From the NCBI RefSeq assembly GCF_004681975.1, contig NZ_SMLK01000013.1, positions 1-36,626 on the forward strand: 36,626 nt of DNA, read 5' to 3'. Shown one piece after another: positions 25,552 to 34,842 of the stretch (positions within the stretch are counted from its first letter, which is position 1; each line of letters starts with the position of its first letter). A program made the translations under genes and the position numbers. This stretch comes from Ramlibacter humi (GTDB taxonomy: Bacteria; Pseudomonadota; Gammaproteobacteria; Burkholderiales; Burkholderiaceae_C). The notes beneath the pieces are model-generated. The model was not told the origin of the DNA. It did no database searches and saw only the letters and a program-made list of their open reading frames with translations.

Positions 25552-25785
25552 ATGGACGAAGCAGACCTGGCATTCGATGCCGAGCAGCGCAACCTGTCTC
25601 AGGCCCTGGCCGCGCAGCGGCTGCGCGGCAATACGCTGAAAGCGATCGGCAGTTGCCACAACTGCGGCAACGAGGACGGCATCGAAGGCCGCCTGTTCTG
25701 CGACGCCGACTGCGCCGCCGACTGGGAGTACGAGGACGCGCTGCGCCGCCGCCTCGGCCTGGCCGCTCCGGCCTACCACCACTGA
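25552..25785 (+). CDS. Small Cys-pair (zinc-ribbon-like) protein
   Basis: A 77-aa protein: an acidic helical N-terminus, then CHNCGNEDGIEGRLFCDADC, two Cys pairs (CxxC and CxxxC) about 12 residues apart, and a DWEYEDALRRRLGL tail. The arrangement resembles DksA/TraR-like or treble-clef zinc fingers but lacks the acidic coiled-coil tip of DksA. Probably binds zinc; its function is unknown. GGGAG lies six bases before the ATG at 25552. The 164-base gap after gnd has only the weak hairpin GCTCCC/GGGAGC (25407-25425). Confidence 0.7.
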   Translation: MDEADLAFDAEQRNLSQALAAQRLRGNTLKAIGSCHNCGNEDGIEGRLFCDADCAADWEYEDALRRRLGLAAPAYHH

Positions 25786-25794
25786 CCCGCCGCG

Positions 25795-26832
25795 TCAGGC
25801 GACGCGCTGGAACCAGAGCAGCGACAGCGCTCCGGCCACCAGCATCAGCAGCGCGGAGGCCAGCGAAAACAGGCCGGTGACCTCCGTCTCGCGCGTGAGC
25901 ACCTGCATGCGCGTGCCCAGCGAGCCGTAGACGCCGCGCAGCGTCTCGGCCGTGCCGGCATACTGGTACTCGCCGCCCGTCATGCGGGCCACCTCGCGCA
26001 GGGTGGGCTCGTCCAGCTGGAAGTACATGGGCATGCCGCCCGGCGTGCTGGCATCGCCGTCCACCGTGCCCAGCCCGATCGTGTAGATGCGCACCCCGCG
26101 GTCGGCGGCCATCCTGGCCGCTTCCAGCGTGTCGATGCCCGTCGTGCGGCGGCCATCGCTCAGCAGGATGATCGCCGCCGACTTGTATGAGCCCGGCGGC
26201 ACCGGCTGCACCTGCCTGGGCGGCGGCTTGTCCTTGTCGTCCAGGCTGCGGCCATGCGGGCGGTTGCCGAACTGCAGCTCGCCCACGTCCAGCCCATGGT
26301 CGGGGAAAAGCTCCGACAGGCACACGACGATGGCGTTGCCCACCGCGGTGCCCAACTGCATCTGGATGCCGTCGATGGCCTGCACCAGCGCTTCGCGGTC
26401 CAGCGTGCTGCGCTGCGCCACCTGGCTGCTGCCGGCGAAAGTGACCAGCCCGACTTCGACGTGCTTGGGCAGGTCCTGCAGGAAGCCCTTGGCCGCGGCC
26501 TGCGCGGCCTCCATGCGCGTCGGCTTGACGTCCGTGACGCGCATGCTCAGCGACACGTCCATGGCCAGCAGGATCTGGGTGCGCGCCCAGGGCAATGGCA
26601 CGCGCGCCACCGGCCGCGCGGCCGCGAAGAGCAGCACGCCGAAAGCGCAGAAGAGCAGCGCGGGCGGCACGTGCCGCCGCCAGTTCGGCCCGGCCGCCGC
26701 GACGCGCACGATGCCCAGGCTGCTGAACCGCACCGCAGCCTTCGCGCGCCGCCGCATCAGCCACACGTACAGCGCCGGCAATACCGGCAGCGCGGCCAGG
26801 AGCCAGAGGAAGTGGGGCCAGAGGTAGGACAT
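25795..26832 (-). CDS. BatA-like VWA-domain membrane protein
   Basis: A 345-aa protein with a BatA-type N-terminus (helices about 4-26 and 56-72), a von Willebrand A domain, and a last helix near 320-340. The metal site motif DVSLSMR (92-98, DxSxS), the Thr in LGTAVGNA and the Asp in LLSDGRRTTG make a complete MIDAS. A Pro/Lys/Asp-rich insertion (KDKPPPRQVQPVPPG) sits inside the domain. BatA proteins usually lie beside MoxR ATPase and DUF58 genes, but none is present here. Location: inner membrane with VWA domain in periplasm. It ends nine bases from the convergent zinc-ribbon gene. Confidence 0.85.
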   Translation of the reverse strand: MSYLWPHFLWLLAALPVLPALYVWLMRRRAKAAVRFSSLGIVRVAAAGPNWRRHVPPALLFCAFGVLLFAAARPVARVPLPWARTQILLAMDVSLSMRVTDVKPTRMEAAQAAAKGFLQDLPKHVEVGLVTFAGSSQVAQRSTLDREALVQAIDGIQMQLGTAVGNAIVVCLSELFPDHGLDVGELQFGNRPHGRSLDDKDKPPPRQVQPVPPGSYKSAAIILLSDGRRTTGIDTLEAARMAADRGVRIYTIGLGTVDGDASTPGGMPMYFQLDEPTLREVARMTGGEYQYAGTAETLRGVYGSLGTRMQVLTRETEVTGLFSLASALLMLVAGALSLLWFQRVA

Positions 26833-26934
26833 CGCCGTCGCCTGCGGGAGGCAGCGGCCATCGTGCCGGGGATGGCCCCCATTGGCAACTGAACGAAGGG
26901 CGGTGCCGCACTCAACCGTGCGGCATGCCGGCGT

Positions 26935-27711
26935 TCAGGCGGCCAGCGCGCGTGCCCATTCCACCAGCCGGGGCAACGCGTTGCGCGGCGCGCTGAAATG
27001 GTCACCGGCGGCGGCGATGAACACGCTCCTGTCGTGGTTCGGCACGGAAGGGAACAGCTTCTCGCGCGCATACGGCAGGATGCCCTCGGACTCGCCCACC
27101 GCCATGAACAGCGGCACGCCGGCGGGGATCTGCCGGCAGGAACGCGTCATGGACCCCTGGCCCTGCGGGTCGAAGTACGAGAGGTAGGCGGCGGCGGTCG
27201 TGCGCACCTGCCGGGTGCGGCCCTGGTTGCTGTCGGGGAACCAGGCTTTTTCCTCGCCCGCACCCCTGGCCACCATCTCCTGCGCTTTCTGCACGCCGGA
27301 CGCCACGTCCCGGCGGAACCCGCTGCCCTCCGGGACATGGCCGGGCGAGAGCGCGAACACGCCGGCGAGAGGCCGGCCGCTGGCCGCGTACGCCAGCGCG
27401 CCGTTCGCGCCGAGGCTGTGCCCGCCCACCAGCAGGCGCTGCGCGCCACCCGAGGCCAGGTCCTTCCACGCGGCCTCGACTTCTTCCAGCGCCGCGGCAT
27501 ACGGCACGTCGTACTCGCGCCGCTGCGACCAGGGCATCTCCGGCGTGGCGACCTTGCAGCCCGCGCCCTTCAGGGCGTTCGCGATGTCCGAAACGTCGGA
27601 GGGCCGCGACTGCTTGCCGTGCATCAGCACGACGCCGGTGGGCCCCTCCGCGCGCGCCGCGCCGGCGAAGGGCAGCGAGGACAGCAGGGCAAGCAGCTGG
27701 CGGCGGTTCAT
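26935..27711 (-). CDS. Exported alpha/beta hydrolase
   Basis: A 258-aa protein with an N-terminal signal (MNRRQLLALLSSLPFAGAARA, a short Tat-like RR start), then VVLMHGKQSRPSDV (oxyanion loop, residue 31 onward) and the nucleophile elbow GGHSLGANGAL with Ser99. His238 in GDHFSAP is the likely triad His. The acidic partner is not obvious. It should be a serine hydrolase in the periplasm; substrate unknown. The sequence is of the short, lidless type often annotated as DUF3530 or generic hydrolase. The 102-base gap to the VWA gene holds nothing visible, and the gene is probably monocistronic. Confidence 0.82.
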   Translation of the reverse strand: MNRRQLLALLSSLPFAGAARAEGPTGVVLMHGKQSRPSDVSDIANALKGAGCKVATPEMPWSQRREYDVPYAAALEEVEAAWKDLASGGAQRLLVGGHSLGANGALAYAASGRPLAGVFALSPGHVPEGSGFRRDVASGVQKAQEMVARGAGEEKAWFPDSNQGRTRQVRTTAAAYLSYFDPQGQGSMTRSCRQIPAGVPLFMAVGESEGILPYAREKLFPSVPNHDRSVFIAAAGDHFSAPRNALPRLVEWARALAA

Positions 27712-27796
27712 GCGGGCTCCTGGCGCGTTCGGTTGCGCGCAACCCTAGCGCGGACCGTGCCGCCGCACCAGCGGAGCAGCCCGCGTCAGCCGGCGG

Positions 27797-28567
27797 TCAG
27801 CGCAGCCAGTGATTGACGACGCGGTCGTACTCGCCCGTCGCCTTCGAAAGGTGCAGCCACTGGTCCATCCATGCCTTGAAAGCGGTGTCGCCGCGCGGCA
27901 GCAGCCAAGCCATCTCGCCGTAGCCCAGCGGCTTGTCGGGGTTGACCGCGCACAGGCCGGGGCGCGCCTTCTGCTGCACGATGGTTTCCACCGACTCGGA
28001 GATCATCACGTCGGCGTTGCCCTTGAGGATCTCGTCGAAGATGGTCGTGTTGTCGTTGAAGATCACGATCTTCGCGTTCTTGAAGTTGGCGCGCGCGAAG
28101 CGTTCGTTGCTGCCGCCCGGGTTCTCGATCACCGTCACCGTGGGCTTGTCGATGTCGGCCACGGTCTGGAACTTCGACACGTTCTCGCACCTGGTGATGG
28201 GCGCCTTGCCGTTGACCATGTAGGCGTTGGTGAAGAACGCCGTCTTCTGGCGGTCCAGCGTGACCGAGATGCCGCCGACGGCGACGTCGCACTTCTCCTG
28301 GAAGTCCTTCATCAGCGTGGGCCACGACGACTTCACCATCTCCACCTGCGCGCCCAGCGCCTTGGCGGCCGCCTGCACCAGGTCGATGTCGATGCCTTCG
28401 AAGCTGCCGTCCGGCTTGGCCAGGCTGAAAGGCTTGTAGTCGCCCGGCGTGCACACGCGCAGCTTGCCGGCCTTCTGCACGGCATCCAGGCGCGAGGCGT
28501 CCTGCGCGAAAGTGTGGAACGACAGGGCCAGCGCGGCGAGGGCGGCCAGCAGGTGCTTGATTCGCAT
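27797..28567 (-). CDS. Polar amino acid-type ABC transporter substrate-binding protein (orphan)
   Basis: A 256-aa periplasmic binding protein (SBP_bac_3 family). Signal peptide MRIKHLLAALAALALSFHTFA, then the domain start KLRVCTPGDYKPFSL, GIDIDLVQAAAKALG and CDVAVGGISVTLDRQKTAFFTNAY, the usual amino acid-binding segments. Most members bind polar amino acids for ABC transporters, and a few act as enzymes (cyclohexadienyl dehydratase-like). No permease or ATPase is adjacent, so it serves a system elsewhere or has an enzyme role. Start at 28567 has GGAGGAGA upstream. The extension to 28642 enters a repeat and is rejected. Confidence 0.86.
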   Translation of the reverse strand: MRIKHLLAALAALALSFHTFAQDASRLDAVQKAGKLRVCTPGDYKPFSLAKPDGSFEGIDIDLVQAAAKALGAQVEMVKSSWPTLMKDFQEKCDVAVGGISVTLDRQKTAFFTNAYMVNGKAPITRCENVSKFQTVADIDKPTVTVIENPGGSNERFARANFKNAKIVIFNDNTTIFDEILKGNADVMISESVETIVQQKARPGLCAVNPDKPLGYGEMAWLLPRGDTAFKAWMDQWLHLSKATGEYDRVVNHWLR

Positions 28568-28617
28568 GGGGGGTCTCCTCCGGGATGAAGGAGGCATTTT
28601 AGGAACGCCCGCTGATT

Positions 28618-28712
28618 TGTCATGCCGGGCTTGACCCGGCATCCATCTCCGGAACGGCGAGTGCGCGCTGTCCTGATTCCGGGGATGGATCCCGGCATTC
28701 GCCGGGATGACA
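28618..28712. repeat. Second-type bipartite palindromic repeat at the katG 3' end
   Basis: TGTCATGCCGGG...CCCGGCATCC at the left and CCCGGCATTCGCCGGGATGACA at the right form two hairpins facing each other, with TGTCAT/ATGACA outer ends. It differs in sequence from the CCCGCGAAGGCGGG family but has the same layout. It ends 13 bases from the katG stop and covers the binding-protein gene's upstream region. Confidence 0.75.
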
Positions 28713-28724
28713 GCGGGTGGCCGG

Positions 28725-30971
<2,247 letters not shown>

Positions 30972-31155
30972 TTAGTGAGGAATGCGGATGCGCGGCATTG
31001 GACTTTTGCAAGCCGGCGATAGGCGTTCGACCATTCGCAGCTCTTCCGTGGCCGTTGCGTTGCCCGCCGTTACGTCGGAGATGTCGAGAACGCCCTCTTC
31101 CGTCCGTCGTTCAGGGAGAGTCCGCTTGGAGACTCGTCACGACAAGGAGATGAAC

Positions 31156-31509
31156 ATGAGCTACATCGATGGGTTCGTTGCCGCCGTCCCGACCGCCAAC
31201 CGCGACGCCTACCTGAAGCAGGCGAAGCTCGCGGCCGAAGTGTTCAAGCAGAACGGCGCGACCGAAGTGGTGGAGTGCTGGGGCGACGACGTGCCGGAAG
31301 GCAAGCTCACCTCGTTTTCAATGGCCGTGAAGCGCGAGCCGAACGAGACGGTGATCTTTTCGTGGATCCATTGGCCCGACAAGAAGACGCGCGACGCCGG
31401 CATGAAGAAGTCCATGGAAGACCCGCGCCTGCAGCCCAGCGTCAACCCCATGCCTTTCGACGGCAAGCGGCTGATCTACGGCGGGTTTGAAGTGATCCTG
31501 CGCGCCTGA
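31156..31509 (+). CDS. DUF1428 family protein
   Basis: A 117-aa protein with the DUF1428 signature: MSYIDGFVAAVPTANRDAY start, VVECWGDDVPEGKLTSF middle, VIFSWIHWPDKKTRDAGMKK and end GFEVIL. The ferredoxin-like fold of this family (YbaA) has no settled biochemical role. AAGGAGATGAAC precedes the ATG at 31156, a strong ribosome site. Its stop is 11 bases before the VOC protein start, so the two form an operon. Confidence 0.9.
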   Translation: MSYIDGFVAAVPTANRDAYLKQAKLAAEVFKQNGATEVVECWGDDVPEGKLTSFSMAVKREPNETVIFSWIHWPDKKTRDAGMKKSMEDPRLQPSVNPMPFDGKRLIYGGFEVILRA

Positions 31510-31520
31510 GGACGCCGGCC

Positions 31521-31898
31521 ATGCTGCAGAAGTACCCGATGTACGCGTACATCCCCGCGAAGGACGTCGCGCGTGCGCGGCAGTTCTATGAGCAGAAGGT
31601 CGGCCTGAAGCCGAAGGAGGAGATCGCCGGCGGCGTGGCTTACGAGTTCGCGGGCGGCACCGCCTGCTTCCTCTACCCCACGCCGAACGCCGGCACCTCG
31701 CGGGCCAGCCAGGCTTTCTGGCAGGTGGACGACGTCGATGCACTGATCGCGGCGCTGAAGGCGCGCGGCGTGGTGTTCGAGGACTACGACATGCCCGGCG
31801 AACGCAGCCCGCAAGGCGCGGTCACCGCGGGTGGCGCGAAGGCGGCGTGGTTCAAGGACAGCGAGGGGAACATCATGGCGCTGATCCAGGCGGTGTGA
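31521..31898 (+). CDS. VOC-family (glyoxalase-like) protein
   Basis: A 125-aa VOC-fold protein: PMYAYIPAKDVARARQFYEQ at the N-terminus, AFWQVDDVDALIAALKARG in the second half, and the closing KDSEGNIMALIQ, which carries the usual C-terminal metal-ligand Glu/Asn area. The family covers glyoxalases, dioxygenases and resistance proteins. The substrate cannot be told. Ribosome site GAGGA upstream. Co-transcribed with the DUF1428 gene, a pairing typical of small detoxification operons. Confidence 0.86.
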   Translation: MLQKYPMYAYIPAKDVARARQFYEQKVGLKPKEEIAGGVAYEFAGGTACFLYPTPNAGTSRASQAFWQVDDVDALIAALKARGVVFEDYDMPGERSPQGAVTAGGAKAAWFKDSEGNIMALIQAV

Positions 31899-31957
31899 GC
31901 GCGAGGCGAGCGACAAGCCCGGAACGGCCACCGCGCGCAGCGCCTGTTCCAGCGGCG

Positions 31958-32932
31958 TCATTCGGCCGTGATGCCGTTCTTTTTGATCAGCTCGCCGTAC
32001 TTCGCCAGCTGCGCGCGCGTGGCGGTGCCCAGTTCTTCCGGCGTGGTGCCGCGCGGCGTCAGGCCTTGCGCATCGAGCTTGGCGCGCACGTCGGGGTCGG
32101 CCAGCGACTTCTGGACCGCGGCATTCAGTTGGCTGACGATGGTTTTGGGCGTGCCCGCGGGCGCCATGAGCGTGAACCACGAGTTGAACTCGAAGCCGGG
32201 CAGGCCCGACTCGCTCACGGTGGGCACGTCGGGAAACTGCGGCATGCGGCGCGGCGTGGTCACGCCGATGAGGCGCACCTTGTTGGCCTTGATCAGCGAG
32301 GTGACGGTGGCGATGCCCTGGAACGCGGCCTGCACTTCCTTTGCGCCGACGCCCACCGCCGCCTGGGTGGCGCCCTTGTACGGCACGTGCTGCATCTGCA
32401 CGCCGGCCTGCGAGGCGAACAGCGCCATCGCGATGTGCTGCGGGCTGCCGTTGCCGCCGGAGCCGTAGTTCACCTTGCCGGGCTGCTGCTTCGCGGTGGC
32501 GATGAGGTCGGCGGCAGTCTTCTGCGGCGCGTCGGCCGGCACCACCAGGCCCCACTCCACGGTGGCCACCAGCGACACCGGCTCGAAGTCTTTCAGGATG
32601 TCCCACGGCATCCTGGCCTGCAGGTGGGGCACCATGGTCATGATGCTGTCGTTGAAGCCGCCCAGCGTATAGCCGTCGGGCGCCGCCTTGGCCACGTTGC
32701 CCGCGCCGATGAGCCCCGCCGCGCCGGGCTGGTTCTCGATGACGATGGACTGCCCGAGTTCCTGCTGCATGCGCTGCGCGACGATGCGCGCCGCGTTGTC
32801 CACCGCGCTGCCGGCGGCGAGGGGGACGATGAGGCGGATGGGTTGCTTGGAAGGCCAAGCTTGGGCGAGGGCCGCGAGCGGCGTGGCGAGTGCAAGCGAA
32901 AGAAGCAGGGCTTGGCGGCGGGTGGTCGGCAT
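31958..32932 (-). CDS. Bug/TctC-type tripartite tricarboxylate transporter receptor (orphan)
   Basis: A 324-aa periplasmic receptor. Signal peptide MPTTRRQALLLSLALATPLA, then WPSKQPIRLIVPLAAGSAVDN, the phosphate/carboxylate-grip start of Bug proteins, and the later LPGFEFNSWFTLMAPAGTP and GTTPEELG segments. Such proteins bind organic acids (citrate, glutamate, phthalate and others) for TctAB, and are massively multiplied in Burkholderiales (established). No tctA or tctB is nearby. The 153-base gap to the dehydrogenase gene upstream holds the repeats. It may belong to the racemase-dehydrogenase transcript. Confidence 0.9.
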   Translation of the reverse strand: MPTTRRQALLLSLALATPLAALAQAWPSKQPIRLIVPLAAGSAVDNAARIVAQRMQQELGQSIVIENQPGAAGLIGAGNVAKAAPDGYTLGGFNDSIMTMVPHLQARMPWDILKDFEPVSLVATVEWGLVVPADAPQKTAADLIATAKQQPGKVNYGSGGNGSPQHIAMALFASQAGVQMQHVPYKGATQAAVGVGAKEVQAAFQGIATVTSLIKANKVRLIGVTTPRRMPQFPDVPTVSESGLPGFEFNSWFTLMAPAGTPKTIVSQLNAAVQKSLADPDVRAKLDAQGLTPRGTTPEELGTATRAQLAKYGELIKKNGITAE

Positions 32933-32961
32933 GTGGTGTCTCCTACGTTCGCCGCACTACG

Positions 32962-32989
32962 CGTCATCGCGCGAAGGCGGAATCCATGG
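32962..32989. repeat. Degenerate half of the dispersed repeat
   Basis: CGTCATCGCGCGAAGGCGGA followed by ATCCATGG is a worn left arm of the family, placed ten bases before the complete copy D in the same orientation, as if one repeat had been duplicated or had inserted beside an older one. Confidence 0.6.
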
Positions 32990-32998
32990 CGCATTAAC

Positions 32999-33082
32999 CG
33001 TCATTCCCGCGAAGGCGGGAATCCATGGCTTCCCTGAATCGGAATGCGCAAGCCATGGGTCCCCGCCTCCGCGGGGACGACG
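32999..33082. repeat. Dispersed bipartite palindromic repeat, copy D
   Basis: Left arm CGTCATTCCCGCGAAGGCGG, right arm CCCCGCCTCCGCGGGGACGA, centre with CCATGGCTTCC and AAGCCATGG. It ends three bases before the dehydrogenase stop codon, so nearly abuts the gene. Confidence 0.85.
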
Positions 33083-33085
33083 CCG

Positions 33086-34147
33086 TCAGTGCTGACCCAG
33101 TGGCGCGAGCCCCAGCTCCGCGCCCAGAGCATCCAGCTGCTCCCGCAACGCCGCCGGCAACACCAGCCCCCCGCGTTCACTCCGCAGCCGCTTTTCGTGG
33201 CTCTGCTCACCCGGCAGCCAGATGCGGTCCACGCCCGGCATGCGTTCGGCGCCGCGCATGTCGCGGATCACCTGGTCGACGCGCGCCTTGAACCCCGTGA
33301 CGTCGCCGAACGCGGCGGGATCGATGACGCAGATCGCCTGACCCGTGTTGGTGGTCGTCCTGAAGTCCTGGTTGAAGTCCAGCACGTCGCGGCCCATCGC
33401 GGCGCCGTTCAGCGTGCCGGCCAGCAGCCCGATGACCAGCGCCAGCCCGTAGCCCTTGTACCCGCCGATCGGCAGCAGGAAACCTTCGGCGGCGCGCTTC
33501 GGGTCCGTCAGCGGCTGCCCGGTGCGGTCGATCATCCAGCCTTCGGGCATCTGCTCGCCGCGCTGCGCCTTGGCTTTCACCTTGCCGTACGCGGCGACGG
33601 TGGTGGCCATGTCCAGCACCACCGGCGGCTCTTCGCCCGCGGGCACCGCGACCGCTACAGGGTTGGTCGACAGCAGCATGTCCAGCCCGCCCCAGGGCGG
33701 CAGGTGGTTGGCGTTGCCCACCGCGAAGTACAGCCCCACCATGTCGTGCGCCAGCGGCATGCGCGCGTAGATGGACGCGGGTCCCGCGTGATTCGATAGC
33801 CGCGCACCCACCCACGCCACGCCGCATTGCTTCGCCTTCTCAATGGCGATCTGCGCGGCCTTGTGCATCACCAGGTGGCCGAAGCCGTTGTCGCCGTCGA
33901 GCAGCGCCATCGCGGGCTTTTCCTGCACGACGCGGATGTCCGGCTTCAGGTTGTACCCGCCGGCGCGGATGCGCCTGGCATAGGGCGCCAGGCGGATGGC
34001 GCCGTGGCCGTCGGAGCCTTGCGCTTCCGCTTCGGCCATCAGCTGCGCCACCAGCGAAGCGTCGCCTTCCGGCAAGCCGAGCTTGCGCAAAGCCGCCGCC
34101 ATGAAGCGGCTCAATTGCGCGACCGGCACGCGATCGGCGTCAGGCAT
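33086..34147 (-). CDS. Ldh-family (malate/L-lactate/ureidoglycolate type) dehydrogenase
   Basis: A 353-aa NAD(P)-dependent dehydrogenase of the Ldh_2 fold, not related to Rossmann lactate dehydrogenase. Seen: QGSDGHGAIRLAPYARRI (about 43-60, His48 in the conserved SxGH-R region), GFGHLVMHKAAQIA, SNHAGPASIYA with His120 as candidate catalytic base, and NPVAVAVPAG and GGYKGYGLALVI. Substrates in the family include malate, 2,3-diketo-gulonate, ureidoglycolate and sulfolactate. The exact one here is unknown. The start overlaps the racemase-family stop by 8 bases (34140-34147), strong evidence of co-translation. No distinguishing residue was identified by eye. Confidence 0.9.
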   Translation of the reverse strand: MPDADRVPVAQLSRFMAAALRKLGLPEGDASLVAQLMAEAEAQGSDGHGAIRLAPYARRIRAGGYNLKPDIRVVQEKPAMALLDGDNGFGHLVMHKAAQIAIEKAKQCGVAWVGARLSNHAGPASIYARMPLAHDMVGLYFAVGNANHLPPWGGLDMLLSTNPVAVAVPAGEEPPVVLDMATTVAAYGKVKAKAQRGEQMPEGWMIDRTGQPLTDPKRAAEGFLLPIGGYKGYGLALVIGLLAGTLNGAAMGRDVLDFNQDFRTTTNTGQAICVIDPAAFGDVTGFKARVDQVIRDMRGAERMPGVDRIWLPGEQSHEKRLRSERGGLVLPAALREQLDALGAELGLAPLGQH

Positions 34148-34817
34148 GGCCCATCTTCTGCTTCAACGCGAGCACGGCGCAGTCCGGGCTGGACAGCACG
34201 GGGCAACGCAGCGTGGCCTGCACTGCTTCGCGCGCGGCGGCCATCGAGAACTGCGCCAGCATCACGACGTCGCATTCGCCCAGCGAAGCGGCCGCTGCGG
34301 CCACCTTGCGGTGATGGTCTTGTGCGCGGCCCTGCGCCAGGTCGTCCATCGCCTCGCGCACGTAGACGCTGGTGTGGCGCAGTTCGATGCCGCGCGCTTC
34401 GGCCATGGACTGCAGCTCTTCCGTCATCGAAGCGATGGAAGCCGCGAAGGTGGCCAGCAGGCCGACCCGCAGCGCGCCGTCGCGCGGCTTCACGGCCAGC
34501 GCTTGCTCGAACATCGCTTCGTTGGGCTTGAGCGTGGGCACGCCCGCGGCGCGGCCGGCCTCTTCGATGGCGGGGCCGAAGGCGGAACAGGTGAACAGGA
34601 TGCCGCCGCTGCCGGTGCCCACCGAGTAGCGGGCCAGGTCGATGAAGCGCTGCACCATCGCGGGCGTCAGTTCGGCGGCGGCGGCGCGGTCGACGGACAG
34701 GCTGTCGTCCAGCAGGTTCATGCGCTGCGCCTGCGGCCAATGGCGCTCGAAGGCTTGCTGGATGGGCGTGACGGCGAGCGGCGTCGCGTGGATCAGGGCG
34801 ATGCGGGCGGCGGACAT
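34140..34817 (-). CDS. Aspartate/glutamate/hydantoin racemase-family protein
   Basis: A 225-aa protein of the two-cysteine racemase fold: IALIHATPLAVTPI at the start, FTCSAFGPAI with Cys77, and LSSPDCAVLALK with Cys213, the pair expected for a two-base racemase or isomerase. Relatives include aspartate racemase, hydantoin racemase and maleate isomerase. Start at 34817 is natural; the longer frame to 35036 would run into the MFS gene on the other strand. It leads the transcript with the Ldh-type dehydrogenase (8-base overlap), so it may supply the correct isomer of a 2-hydroxy or amino acid for that enzyme (inference). Confidence 0.85.
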   Translation of the reverse strand: MSAARIALIHATPLAVTPIQQAFERHWPQAQRMNLLDDSLSVDRAAAAELTPAMVQRFIDLARYSVGTGSGGILFTCSAFGPAIEEAGRAAGVPTLKPNEAMFEQALAVKPRDGALRVGLLATFAASIASMTEELQSMAEARGIELRHTSVYVREAMDDLAQGRAQDHHRKVAAAAASLGECDVVMLAQFSMAAAREAVQATLRCPVLSSPDCAVLALKQKMGHA

Positions 34818-34842
34818 GGCGCGCCATCCTACGCTGCAACAC

